DNA of 64,000 nucleotides. Origin: Fodinicurvata halophila. Lineage in GTDB: Bacteria; Pseudomonadota; Alphaproteobacteria; Kiloniellales; DSM-21159. Positions 15,928-24,412 of this stretch are shown in pieces. The DNA lies in assembly GCF_042651425.1 (NCBI RefSeq), contig NZ_JBHSCW010000010.1, positions 141,081 through 205,080 on the forward strand, given 5' to 3'. Within the stretch, counting starts at the first letter, position 1, and every line of letters starts with the position of its first letter. The position numbers were made by a program, and so were the translations under genes. The notes under the pieces were generated by a model, which saw nothing but the letters and a program-made list of their open reading frames with translations, made no database searches and was not told the origin of the DNA.

Positions 15928-17289
15928 ATGAATACGTTGCCGGAGATGCTGAAACAGGGCGACAAGGCGCGGCTGTTTCCCGTTCTTGCCGATACCAGTC
16001 GAGAAGGCCGTATGGCCTCCATATTCCTCGCCGCCTTGCCGATGGTTCCGTCTCTCGCCGAAGAAGTTCTGGGTACGGCCGGCTTTCGCGTCGGCAAGCG
16101 CACGCGCATGGAGACCTATACGGAGGTCGTGCTGAAGAATGGCCCGACGACAAATGACCGACCGGATGGACTGATCATTGCGAAGAACCCGAAGTCTTCC
16201 TGGTCCGCTCTTGTGGAAGCGAAGGTGGGGAAGGCGGAGCTCCAGCCTGAACAGGTTGAACGCTACCTGGAGCTTGCCAAGGCCAATGATATCGATGCCG
16301 TGGTCACGATCTCGAACCAGTTCGTGGCGCGCGCCGATCAGTCACCGGTCCCGGTTTCCAAGAAGCTGACCAAGAAGGTTGGCCTCTATCACTGGTCCTG
16401 GACCTGGCTCAGGACCCAGTGCGAGATCCTCCATTACCAGCAATCGGTCGAGGACCAGGAGCAAAAGTTCATCGTCTCCGAGTTCCACCGCCTGCTGCAG
16501 CATCCGGGCACGGGTATCGAGCGCTTTACCCAGATGGGCCAGAACTGGAAGGAGATTGTCCAGTCCGTCACGAACAAGGAGCATCTCAAGAAAAGCAGTC
16601 CGGATGTGGAGGACGCGGTTGCGTGCTGGTTCTCCGAGACGCGCGATCTGAGCCTGCAGTTGTCCCGATACATCGGGAAACCGGTCAAGGAACGGATCGA
16701 GCGCAAGTTCCAGTCGGATGGAGCTGCGCGGCTTAAGCAGGGAATCTCCAATCTGGTTGAGACGAATTCGCTGACCAGCGGGTTTGTGGTCCCGGATGCT
16801 GCCGCCGATATCGAGGTCTGCGCAGACCTGGGGTTCAAGACCATCGAAGTCTCCATGAAACTCAAGGCACCGACGGACCGGAAATCGCCAAAGGCGCGCG
16901 TGAACTGGCTACTCAAGATGCTCAAGAAGGATGATCCGAGACTGATCATCGAAGCACACTGGCCGGGACGGAAGCCACCCACGCAGAAAGAGGTCGATGC
17001 ATTACGGGAAGACTCCAGCGCGATCGAAGACGGATCATCGGAAACGTCTCCCCATTCGCTCGAGGTCAAGTTGGTCGAACACTTGGGGATGAAGCGGTTT
17101 GCGGGACGCAGAACCTTCATCGAGGACCTAGAGCGCATTGTGCCGGAGTTCTATGACCTGGTCGGCCAGTACGTAAAACCATGGCAAGCTCCCCCGCCTA
17201 AACCCAGAAAGAGGGCTCCTTCTGAGGACCAGTTGCAGAGTGAAGAAGAAACGATTCTAGAAGATGAAGATCAGAGGTTTGGAGCATAG
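15928..17289 (+). CDS. PD-(D/E)XK nuclease-like protein, unknown system
   Basis: A 453-residue protein without membrane segments. A PD-(D/E)XK core is readable at residues 79-130: D80 (RPDGLII), E97-A-K99 (LVEAKVG), then Q109/Y113 (EQVERYLEL) and a final beta strand (DAVVTISN). The remainder is helical, with a second domain at about 160-430 ending in WQAPPPKP and an acidic tail. Such nucleases serve in restriction, repair or anti-phage systems. It sits alone between the 102-residue Cys protein and a dead IS, in the island that also holds a toxin-antitoxin pair. I cannot name its family; the nuclease call rests on the motif only. Confidence 0.75.
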   Translation: MNTLPEMLKQGDKARLFPVLADTSREGRMASIFLAALPMVPSLAEEVLGTAGFRVGKRTRMETYTEVVLKNGPTTNDRPDGLIIAKNPKSSWSALVEAKVGKAELQPEQVERYLELAKANDIDAVVTISNQFVARADQSPVPVSKKLTKKVGLYHWSWTWLRTQCEILHYQQSVEDQEQKFIVSEFHRLLQHPGTGIERFTQMGQNWKEIVQSVTNKEHLKKSSPDVEDAVACWFSETRDLSLQLSRYIGKPVKERIERKFQSDGAARLKQGISNLVETNSLTSGFVVPDAAADIEVCADLGFKTIEVSMKLKAPTDRKSPKARVNWLLKMLKKDDPRLIIEAHWPGRKPPTQKEVDALREDSSAIEDGSSETSPHSLEVKLVEHLGMKRFAGRRTFIEDLERIVPEFYDLVGQYVKPWQAPPPKPRKRAPSEDQLQSEEETILEDEDQRFGA

Positions 17290-17399
17290 CCTTTGAGTGT
17301 CTGGCCCGAAAAGAGTTGAGTGATTTCAGTCTCTTATGATTTCTCCGTGTGTTGAGCAACCGATGGAGCCGCAAGATGTGAACTGAAACCGCTTGCCCG

Positions 17400-18120
17400 A
17401 TGTATGATCGCAGTGCCCTAAGGTATGGAAGTGATATCACTGATGCCGAATGGGCTCTGATCACACCGCAGTTGCCCGAAGCGCGCGCTCTTGGGCGGCC
17501 GCGCGTGACCTGCCTGCAGCGAGGTCGTCAACGGGATCTTCTACATCCTGCGTACGGGCTGCCAGTGGCGGTTCTTTCCCCGGGACTTCCCGCCGCGCTC
17601 GACGGTGCAGCGCTATTTCTACGCCTGGCGCGACGATGGCACGTGGCAGACCATCAACCATCTCCTGGTCATGGCTGCGCGAGAAGCCGAAGCCCGCAGT
17701 GCCAGTCCGATCATTGGGATCCTCGACAGCCAGTCGGTTAAGGCGAATGAAAGCGGCGGTGTGTCTTGGTTTCGATGCCGGCAAGAAGGTGAAGGGCCGG
17801 AAACGTCATATCCTCACCGATACCGGCGGCCTGCTGATCTCTGGAATCGGGCACAGGACTGGCGTCGAGGATTGTGATGGTGTGCCCGACCTGCTGACGG
17901 ATATACGCAGTGCCTATCCTTGGCTGTGCCTCGTGTTTGCCGATGTCGCCTAAGTTGGGGCCAAGCTCATGAGGGCGCTCAAGCGTCTGGGCGATGGACA
18001 CTTTAGGTTGTGCGTTGCAGCGATGCCGCAAGTGGCTTCGAGGTGCTGCCGCTTCGCAGGGCTGTCAAGCGAACGCTGGCTTAGCTCAACCGCAACCGCC
18101 GCCTCGCCAAGGGTGAGCCA
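17400..18120 (+). pseudogene. Decayed IS5-family transposase
   Basis: The N-terminus (MYDRSALRYGSDITDAEWAL), the TGCQWRFFP segment, ILDSQSVKANE, FDAGKKVKGRKRH and a C-terminal RTLA-stop-LNRNRRLAK occur in order but in different frames. There are frameshifts near 17505 and 17760 and at least one in-frame stop near 18084. These are landmarks of IS5-family DDE transposases. Terminal inverted repeats were not identified. No functional product is expected. Confidence 0.85.
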
Positions 18121-18240
18121 TCGACAGTGCCCAAGCATAGCTTCACCCCACCCGCGTCCAAATCCTCATCAGGCGCCTCGCAACGTATTGATATCATGTA
18201 AAATATTTTAAGTTAGCCTCTCAAGTTATCTGAAAATGAA

Positions 18241-18924
18241 TTAACCCTCGTCATCCATTTCCCTAATAAGTTTTTTATATTCCTTCATAGTCAAAGGCTC
18301 AGCGTCTTCTATTCCTTCAAAAGAATTAAGTAGTTGGGAAACATTTTTATTACGAGAATTACTAATTATATCTGCAATAAACTTGGAAGTTGCTTGCTCT
18401 GTACTATCCAATATAGTAGTATTTAGATTATCAATACTTGTCATAGTAGCTTGATATTCAAAACTAATGGAATTCACCCCCACATTAAATTCTTCTTGTT
18501 TTCCAAGCTCAGTATAAACACGCGATATACTCCTGACATTCATGGTCCCAACGCAAGTTCCTCTTTCCGTTCTCCATCCTACCGTATTTATAAGAAACTT
18601 GGGGGTAAATAGACTAGTACTTGCGAGTGGTTCCTGGTAGACGCGGATATCGCTTTGCTCAAATGCCAGACGTGCTTTCTGGCGAACGGTTTCCACGTTC
18701 GTCCAACACCCACCTTCAACGTCATCAACTACTTCCAGATGTACGTTCTGAATCAAGCCCAACGATTCTTCCAAGGATATATAAGTTGGATATGTGGACT
18801 CTGATTCTTGGCCTAATGCCTCTCTGGCATTCAATATAAGAGCCGTTGAGAGCACCGCCGTCATCATAGCGAGTAAGAAATAGACAGCATTTGCTGTACA
18901 TCTATTTGGAGTTCTAAGCCCCAT
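18241..18924 (-). CDS. AT-rich gene for an exported or anchored protein, unknown
   Basis: A 227-residue protein with an N-terminal hydrophobic segment (about residues 12-33, FLLAMMTAVLSTALIL) and no other membrane segment, so it is an exported or inner-membrane-anchored protein. The mature part contains three cysteines and many Ser/Thr/Asn residues. Base composition is strikingly poorer in GC than the flanks, a sign of recent acquisition. I use the ATG at 18924, with GAGGCAGGG just upstream, rather than an in-frame TTG 24 bases earlier. No family is recognised. Confidence 0.75.
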   Translation of the reverse strand: MGLRTPNRCTANAVYFLLAMMTAVLSTALILNAREALGQESESTYPTYISLEESLGLIQNVHLEVVDDVEGGCWTNVETVRQKARLAFEQSDIRVYQEPLASTSLFTPKFLINTVGWRTERGTCVGTMNVRSISRVYTELGKQEEFNVGVNSISFEYQATMTSIDNLNTTILDSTEQATSKFIADIISNSRNKNVSQLLNSFEGIEDAEPLTMKEYKKLIREMDDEG

Positions 18925-19155
18925 AAACCCTGCCTCACATACTCCCAAGTACGTTAGTTTAGTGGTTAGGAGTTTATACCAAAGCCTAACTCAAATTTGA
19001 GCTTTCAAGGAAACGATTTTTCCCAAACCGTCGATGGGATGATTGGCACCGCAATCACTCTGCACCCTCGCTTACCATTGGCTTGACACATACTGACGTG
19101 ACCCCCCATTACCATTCAGAAATCAAAGGTAATTTCTCAGACATGAGGGTTGCGC

Positions 19156-19668
19156 ATGGGAGGGGGGCAAAACGACCTGAACTTGCTCGTTCGATGCATA
19201 AGTTTCACGGTATCGAGCGGACATCGGGCAGAACAAGAAGCCATTGACACTCTTGAGCACTCTGGCTCTTCGAGTGCAGTCAACATACTCAGGATGGTAC
19301 GGATCCAAAGAGAGATTATCGCAGTTGGTGCTTTTTCTATGTATGAATCCCTACTTCAATCCGAGCTTGAGTGGTCAAGGCCATTTGATGAATTACGGGA
19401 TCGTTTGGAAGAACAAGAGCACCATGACCTCTCCAGTCGTTTCGAAGATTACAGGTTAGCTATCAATGTTTTGAAACATGGGACCGGGTTAAGTCACACA
19501 CGCCTACTAGAAAGACGGGAAGAACTTGAATTTGCGATCAAAGAACCATCCACGTTCTTTTACGAAGGTGACATAACGGAAGGACAATCACTCATTGATG
19601 TAGACGAGAAATTCGTGCAGAGATGTGCGGAATTAATTAAAGAAACGCGAAATAAAATAGATAAATAA
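19156..19668 (+). CDS. AT-rich gene for a helical cytoplasmic protein, unknown
   Basis: A 170-residue, mostly alpha-helical protein with many charged residues, no signal peptide and no membrane segment. Notable stretches are RMVRIQREIIAVGAFSMYESLLQ at about 45-67 (in part), DELRDRLEEQEHHD and FEDYRLAINVLKHGTG. The helical EYESLLQ/NVLKHG order resembles HEPN-like or MAE-28990-type proteins, a weak impression only. Low GC like its divergent neighbour, so both may have arrived together. Start ATG 19156 follows GAGGG; a TTG 6 bases upstream is possible. Confidence 0.65.
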   Translation: MGGGQNDLNLLVRCISFTVSSGHRAEQEAIDTLEHSGSSSAVNILRMVRIQREIIAVGAFSMYESLLQSELEWSRPFDELRDRLEEQEHHDLSSRFEDYRLAINVLKHGTGLSHTRLLERREELEFAIKEPSTFFYEGDITEGQSLIDVDEKFVQRCAELIKETRNKIDK

Positions 19669-19842
19669 CGAAATATAAATATATAATTTATAGATATATA
19701 CATAAATATATAAATGACATATCATTTAGAGCATGGTTTAATGAATCAGATTTAAGCATCCATTCTCCCATTTCCGCGCACTATTAAGATTCTATTTGAG
19801 AATATAATCAATAACTGATTCTGCGTAGAAGCATGCTTCCTA

Positions 19843-20300
19843 TGGCGACAAGCGTCATGGCCTAGGAGACGTCGATGCGATATTCGTAATCGCGCACCAG
19901 TCGGCTCCAACGCATCAGCCAGCTGAAGATGTACTCGACGACCCATTGCCGCGGCAGCGCCTAGAATCCAAAATCCTGGTCGATTCACACACCACCTCGA
20001 TGACGAAGTCGTGGAAGGCGACCTTATCCGTGAGCTGGGTCCGATCATAGGCGCCATCGGAAAAGAGATGCTTGAGCCAGGGTTAGCGCTTGCGAATGGC
20101 GTACAGGATCATTTGCGCTCCGGCGCTGTCCGAGATATCCACCGGGATGAAGTTGATCATCAGCAGACGCATATCGGTATCCACCGCAACATGATGCTTG
20201 CGCTACACGGTCTTCTTGTCGCTATCGAAGCCCCGTTCCGCTCCCGGCGCGGGGCCTTCACCGGCTGGCTGTCCAGAAGTGAGCCTAGCTTAATAGATAG
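19843..20300 (-). pseudogene. Decayed IS5-family transposase, C-terminal half
   Basis: Read on the minus strand, the segments RGFDSDKKTV, DTDMRLLMINFIPVDISDSAGAQ (in part), HLFSDGAYDRTQL, then RQWVVEYIFSWLMRW and LVRDYEYRIDVS match the catalytic and C-terminal part of IS5-family transposases. At least three stops and a frameshift break it. No N-terminal half or terminal repeats are seen. The flanking 19669-19842 and 20301-20716 stretches are AT-rich and show no gene. Confidence 0.8.
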
Positions 20301-20716
20301 GGGTACGGTCCCCTAACGCTTTGTCCAAGCAGCACTGGGCCAGAAATAAGGGAGCCCCATGTCTTGCTTACCCGTTTTCAACGGGCGTCCTTGATTGCAA
20401 GGGATCGGCAATCTCCATAAGATTTTGAACAGGATTTTAAGAAAGAACATCGAGCTCTTACTTGCGAGAGGCTGCATGATAGGCTCGGTTGGTGGCAAAG
20501 ACCGGTTGAAATAAGAAAGTTTTATCAGCCATTTAATTGAGCAGGCATCTGTTTGAAAGAGTAAGGTCTTCTTGAATAGAGGCCGCTATTTCGTGGATTG
20601 AAAAGTGAACGGTCTAAAAAAGCCAAGAAGGCTTCAGAAAGAAGTCTAGAAAGGTAAGGTCGGGCCTGCGCCAGGCGGATCGCTTCAGCCCGGCCGGGTG
20701 AAAGCCATCAATCCCC

Positions 20717-20746
20717 TTGACACCCGGGGCTTGTTCCGGTTATGTT
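20717..20746 (+). promoter_or_regulatory. Sigma70-type promoter upstream of terS
   Basis: TTGACA at 20717-20722 and TATGTT at 20741-20746 with an 18-base spacer. Expected transcription start is near 20753, only about 20 bases before a strong terminator hairpin. It is the only clear promoter I find ahead of the packaging genes. Confidence 0.65.
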
Positions 20747-20772
20747 CACCTATCATCGAAAAGTTTGAGCGG

Positions 20773-20803
20773 AACCCGCGGCCCCTGGGGCGGCGGGTTT
20801 TTT
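20773..20803 (+). terminator. Leader terminator between promoter and terS
   Basis: AACCCGC (20773-20779) pairs with GCGGGTT (20793-20799), extended by an inner GCCC/GGGC stem after one mismatch, and is followed by six T (20798-20803). It would stop transcripts of about 50 bases unless antitermination occurs. Confidence 0.8.
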
Positions 20804-20818
20804 CGTGGGGAAAGGCCG

Positions 20819-21376
20819 ATGGGTGCGGACGGGGAGGATCAGGGCGGAGACGCTGGTGGAGCGGCCAACGCCACCGCTGAAGACTGGCGCGACTTTCTCT
20901 GTCGCCGCTTGGCGGCGGGGGAGGTGCTGGGGCAGCTCTGCGGGCGGCGCGGCATTCCCGAGCGCGCAGCGGTGCTGGCGGCGCTGGCGGGCGAGCCGGG
21001 GCTGGCGCGGCGCTTCGCGCTGGCCCTGCAGCTGCAGCGGCAGCAGTGGGCCGAGGAGATCCTGGAGATTGCGGACGGCAGTGAACCGGCGGACCCGGAG
21101 GGCGACGGGCGCCTGGCGCTGAGCCATGCCCGCCTGCGCATGGAGGCGCGGCGCTGGGTGCAGGAGATGACGCGCCGGGCGGCGGCGCTGCCTGCGGAGG
21201 GTTTCGCGTCGGACGGTTCTGGAAAGAAGGGCATTGCGGACGACAGTGCGGATGCGGGCGCCGAGCGGGCGGAGGCCCTGCTGGCCGCGGCCCAGCTGGA
21301 CCGGTCCGAGCGCGCCTTCCTGCGCCGCCTGCTGAACAAACGGCTGGCCCGGAAAGACCGGCGCCCCACAAGATAA
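20819..21376 (+). CDS. Terminase small subunit (TerS), Sf6-like
   Basis: A 185-residue protein. The central part (LGQLCGRRGIPERAAVLAAL, then EPGLARRFALALQLQRQQWAEEILEIAD, in pieces) matches the HTH plus helical segment of Sf6-type terminase small subunits, which recognise DNA and load the large subunit. The N-terminus is an acidic Gly-rich tail; the C-terminal part has a second helical segment. Start ATG 20819 has GGAAAGG 5 bases upstream, right after the leader terminator. The next packaging gene, terL, lies 1.5 kb away beyond nirK, an unusual separation. RcGTA gp1 is the functional counterpart. Confidence 0.85.
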   Translation: MGADGEDQGGDAGGAANATAEDWRDFLCRRLAAGEVLGQLCGRRGIPERAAVLAALAGEPGLARRFALALQLQRQQWAEEILEIADGSEPADPEGDGRLALSHARLRMEARRWVQEMTRRAAALPAEGFASDGSGKKGIADDSADAGAERAEALLAAAQLDRSERAFLRRLLNKRLARKDRRPTR

Positions 21377-21380
21377 CGAC

Positions 21381-21406
21381 GCCCCAGAGGTTAGTTTCTC
21401 CGGGGC
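21381..21406. terminator. Hairpin between convergent terS and nirK
   Basis: GCCCCAGAG (21381-21389) and CTCCGGGGC (21398-21406) pair with one mismatch around an 8-base loop, located 5 bases after terS and 47 bases after nirK ends. No strong T tract, so its strength as a bidirectional terminator is uncertain. Confidence 0.45.
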
Positions 21407-21453
21407 GCCGCTGTTTCAGACTTTGACGTGATCGCCCTTTGGGCGCCGCCAAG

Positions 21454-22629
21454 TCAGGCCGTGTCTTCCTCTTCCATCGGGTTGAAGATCTCGTGGTTCT
21501 CCTCGCCCTCGACGATGAGGTGGCCGGCCAGGCCGCGTTCGGCGCGCGACAGGGCGTGGTCCACCAGCACGTAGGTGCCCGGCACCTGGGTGGTGAACTC
21601 GGTCATGATGGCGCCGCCCGCCGGCACCATGGCCGTCTGCACGTTCTCCAGCGGCGGGCTGGTCAGCGAGCCATAGGGATGGACGCGGTCGAAGATCTCG
21701 CCGATCACGTGGAAGGCCGCGGAATAGTTGGGCCCGCCGGAGCCGTAGAAGATGCGCACGCTCTCGCCCACCTGGGCCTTCAGGGGATAGTGGTCGGTCA
21801 GTGCGCCCACGTGGCCGTTCATCACGAAGAACTCGGGCCGCTCGTTCAGCAGCTTCTCGTAGCTCTCGGTCAACAGGCCCGAGGTGCCGAAGGCCTCCTC
21901 GGTATAGATCTCGCCCTGCATGACGTAGAACTCGCGATCCACGGGGGGCAGGCCCTCCTCGGGCTCGACCAGGATCATGCCGTACATGCCGTTGGCGATG
22001 TGCAGCGCCACCGGCGGCACGGCGCAGTGATAGACGTAGATGCCGGGATTGAGCGCCTTGAAGGTAACCTTCTTGGTCTCGCCCGGCGCCGCCGTGGTGG
22101 CCTCGGCGCCGCCGCCGGGGCCGGTGGCGGCGTGGAAGTCCACGTTGTGCATCATCCAGCTGTCATCGGCGTTCTTCATGGTGACTTCCACCGTGTCGCC
22201 GACGCGCACCCGGATCATGGGGCCGGGCACCGTGCCGTTGAAGGTCCAGAAGCGGAAGGTGCTGTTGTTCGACAGATGGGCTTCCAGCTCGATGGTCTCC
22301 AGCTCCACCTGGACGGTGGCCGGTTCGCTGCGCTCGATGGGCGCGGGCACGTTCACCGGGTTCTCGGCGATGTCCGCCATCTCGGGGTGCGCGGGGTTCA
22401 CCGAGTAGAGGCGGTTGCTCATGGTGCCGCTATGGTCGTGCTCGGCCAACTGGACCTCGCCCTGTTTCTGGGCGAGGGCCGGCGAGGCGCCGAGCAGGCT
22501 GCCCAGGCCCAGGCCGGCGCCTCCGGCAAGCACCCCGCGGCGGCTGACACCGGGGCCGGTGCTGCGCTGTCCTGTCTGTTCGGGGGTGTGGGCAGGGGCG
22601 TCGACGTTCTGGTCGTCCTGTTCTGACAT
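21454..22629 (-). CDS. nirK: Copper-containing nitrite reductase NirK
   Basis: A 391-residue periplasmic enzyme reducing nitrite to nitric oxide in denitrification. The N-terminus has a Tat-type signal (SRRGVLAGG) after about 28 polar residues. Two cupredoxin domains carry all copper ligands: type 1 Cu H161, C202, H210, M215; type 2 Cu H166, H201, H358; catalytic D164 and H307. It is oriented against the packaging genes and lies between terS and terL, a position that is not phage-like. No FNR/NNR box was found upstream. Electron donor (azurin or cytochrome c) and Nor genes are not in the window. Confidence 0.96.
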   Translation of the reverse strand: MSEQDDQNVDAPAHTPEQTGQRSTGPGVSRRGVLAGGAGLGLGSLLGASPALAQKQGEVQLAEHDHSGTMSNRLYSVNPAHPEMADIAENPVNVPAPIERSEPATVQVELETIELEAHLSNNSTFRFWTFNGTVPGPMIRVRVGDTVEVTMKNADDSWMMHNVDFHAATGPGGGAEATTAAPGETKKVTFKALNPGIYVYHCAVPPVALHIANGMYGMILVEPEEGLPPVDREFYVMQGEIYTEEAFGTSGLLTESYEKLLNERPEFFVMNGHVGALTDHYPLKAQVGESVRIFYGSGGPNYSAAFHVIGEIFDRVHPYGSLTSPPLENVQTAMVPAGGAIMTEFTTQVPGTYVLVDHALSRAERGLAGHLIVEGEENHEIFNPMEEEDTA

Positions 22630-22896
22630 GGTGCCTCCTCAGGTTCCGAGGTTTTGAGGTCCCGGCCGCGCGGCAGCGGCCAGGCGCCGGACCTTCTCGG
22701 GCAGGCAACGAACCGGGCGGATCGCATGGGACGCCTGCCCGTCTTGAGAGTTCCGGCGAAGGTCTATCCAGCCACAGGTTGGGGTTAAGATGCATCCTGT
22801 AAACCTTTTTTCGTGTGCTGCGGCGACCATCGCGGCATGAGCGCAGCGCGCAACGGAGGCAGAGGACATGGCACCGCGTGCGCTGCAGGAGCGACC

Positions 22897-24399
22897 TTGG
22901 CGGCACGAGAGCTTCGGAAGGGAAAGCTGCCGCGCGGCCTGGATGATCCGGCCCTGCTGGACGACCCTGGAACCGGCCTGGCGGCGCTGGACCGGCTGGA
23001 GGCGGCGGGCTCGCTGTCGGCCTTCATCGAGCTGGCCTGGCCGGTGCTGGAGCCGGGGCGGCGCTATCGCGGCAACTGGCACATCGACGCGCTCTGCCGC
23101 CACCTGGAGGCGGTCAGCCGGGGCGAGATCACGCGCCTGCTGATCAACGTGCCGCCGGGCACCATGAAGTCCCTGACGGTCAGCGTCTTCTGGCCGGCCT
23201 GGGAATGGGGGCCCCTGGGCCGGCCCTGGCTGCGCGGCGTGCTGGCCAGCTATTCCCAGCGGCTGTCGATCCGCGACAACCTGCGCTGCCGCCGGCTGGT
23301 GGGCTCGGACTGGTACCGGGCGCGCTGGGGCGGCGGCGTGCAGCTGTCGCGCGAGCAGAACGCCAAGGCCCGGTTCGAGACGCGGGCCGGCGGCTTCCGC
23401 CTGGCAACTTCGGTGGGCGGGCTGGCCACCGGCGAGCGCGGCGACCGCTTCGTGATCGACGATCCGCACAACGTGCAGCAGACGGACTCGGACCGGGTGC
23501 GCGAGGCCACGCTGCGCTGGTTCCTGGAAACGGTGCCCACGCGCCTGAACGATCCGGCGCGCTCGGCCCTGGTGGTGGTGATGCAGCGGGTGCACGAGCG
23601 CGATGTCAGCGGCCTGATCCTGGCCCGGGCGATGGACTACGAGCACCTGATGCTGCCCATGGAGTTCGAGCCCGACCGGCGCTGCGTCACCCGCCTGGGG
23701 CCGGCCGATCCGCGCCGACGGGCGGGCGAGCTGCTGTGGCCGGAACAGTTCCCGGCACGCGAGGTCGCACGCTTGAAGGACACGCTGGGCAGCTACGCCG
23801 CCGCCGGCCAGCTGCAGCAGCGGCCGGCCCCGCGGGAAGGCGGGCTGTTCCGCCGGGACTGGTTCGCGATCGCGGGCGCCCTGCCGGCCGACTGCACGTC
23901 GGTGCGCGGCTGGGACCTGGCGGCCACGCGGGCCGGCGCCGGGGCCGGGGCCGACCCGGACTGGACCGTGGGCGTGAAGCTGAGCCGCTCGGCCGAGGGG
24001 ATCTTCTACATCGAGGATATCGTCCGCCTGCGCGGCAGCGGCCTGGAGGTCGAGCGCGCCATCCTGACCTGTGCGCAACAGGACGGGCCCGGCTGCCTGG
24101 TGGCCCTGCCCCAGGACCCGGGGCAGGCGGGCAAGGCCCAGGCGGCCTGGCTGGTGCGCCGGTTGGCCGGCTATCGCGTGAAGGCCAGCCCGGAAAGCGG
24201 CGACAAGGTCACGCGCGCCGCCCCGGTGGCCGCCCAGGCCGAGGCCGGGAACCTGCGCCTGATCCGCGGCGCCTGGAACGATGCATTTCTGGAGGAGGCG
24301 AGCTTGTTTCCCAACGGCGCCCACAAGGACCAGATCGACGCGCTGAGCCGCGCCTTCGCCGAGCTGACCGCCGCCCGCCCGCCGCAGGTGTTTACATGA
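22897..24399 (+). CDS. Terminase large subunit (TerL)
   Basis: A 500-residue packaging motor from the TTG at 22897, which has AGGAG 6 bases upstream; ATG 22837 and GTG 22813 in the same frame are possible but lack a ribosome-binding site. The ATPase part shows Walker A NVPPGTMKS (about residues 84-92) and Walker B RFVIDDPH (about 184-191). The nuclease part starts with VRGWDLAAT near 336 and ends with DQIDALSRAF near residue 484, supplying the acidic metal ligands. It cuts and pumps DNA into the prohead through the portal. It begins a tightly packed operon with the portal gene and protease-capsid gene. Confidence 0.93.
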   Translation: MAARELRKGKLPRGLDDPALLDDPGTGLAALDRLEAAGSLSAFIELAWPVLEPGRRYRGNWHIDALCRHLEAVSRGEITRLLINVPPGTMKSLTVSVFWPAWEWGPLGRPWLRGVLASYSQRLSIRDNLRCRRLVGSDWYRARWGGGVQLSREQNAKARFETRAGGFRLATSVGGLATGERGDRFVIDDPHNVQQTDSDRVREATLRWFLETVPTRLNDPARSALVVVMQRVHERDVSGLILARAMDYEHLMLPMEFEPDRRCVTRLGPADPRRRAGELLWPEQFPAREVARLKDTLGSYAAAGQLQQRPAPREGGLFRRDWFAIAGALPADCTSVRGWDLAATRAGAGAGADPDWTVGVKLSRSAEGIFYIEDIVRLRGSGLEVERAILTCAQQDGPGCLVALPQDPGQAGKAQAAWLVRRLAGYRVKASPESGDKVTRAAPVAAQAEAGNLRLIRGAWNDAFLEEASLFPNGAHKDQIDALSRAFAELTAARPPQVFT

Positions 24400-24412
24400 G
24401 TGGGAGGGCGTG

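Noticed and set aside
15576..16109. Minus-strand frame with a Tyr/Leu-rich stretch between the Cys protein and the nuclease-like gene
   Set aside because: It overlaps both plus-strand genes, lacks a ribosome-binding site and resembles no family.
22630..22896. FNR/NNR-type box upstream of nirK
   Set aside because: No TTGAT-N4-ATCAA-like palindrome was found in the gap; regulation of nirK is left open.
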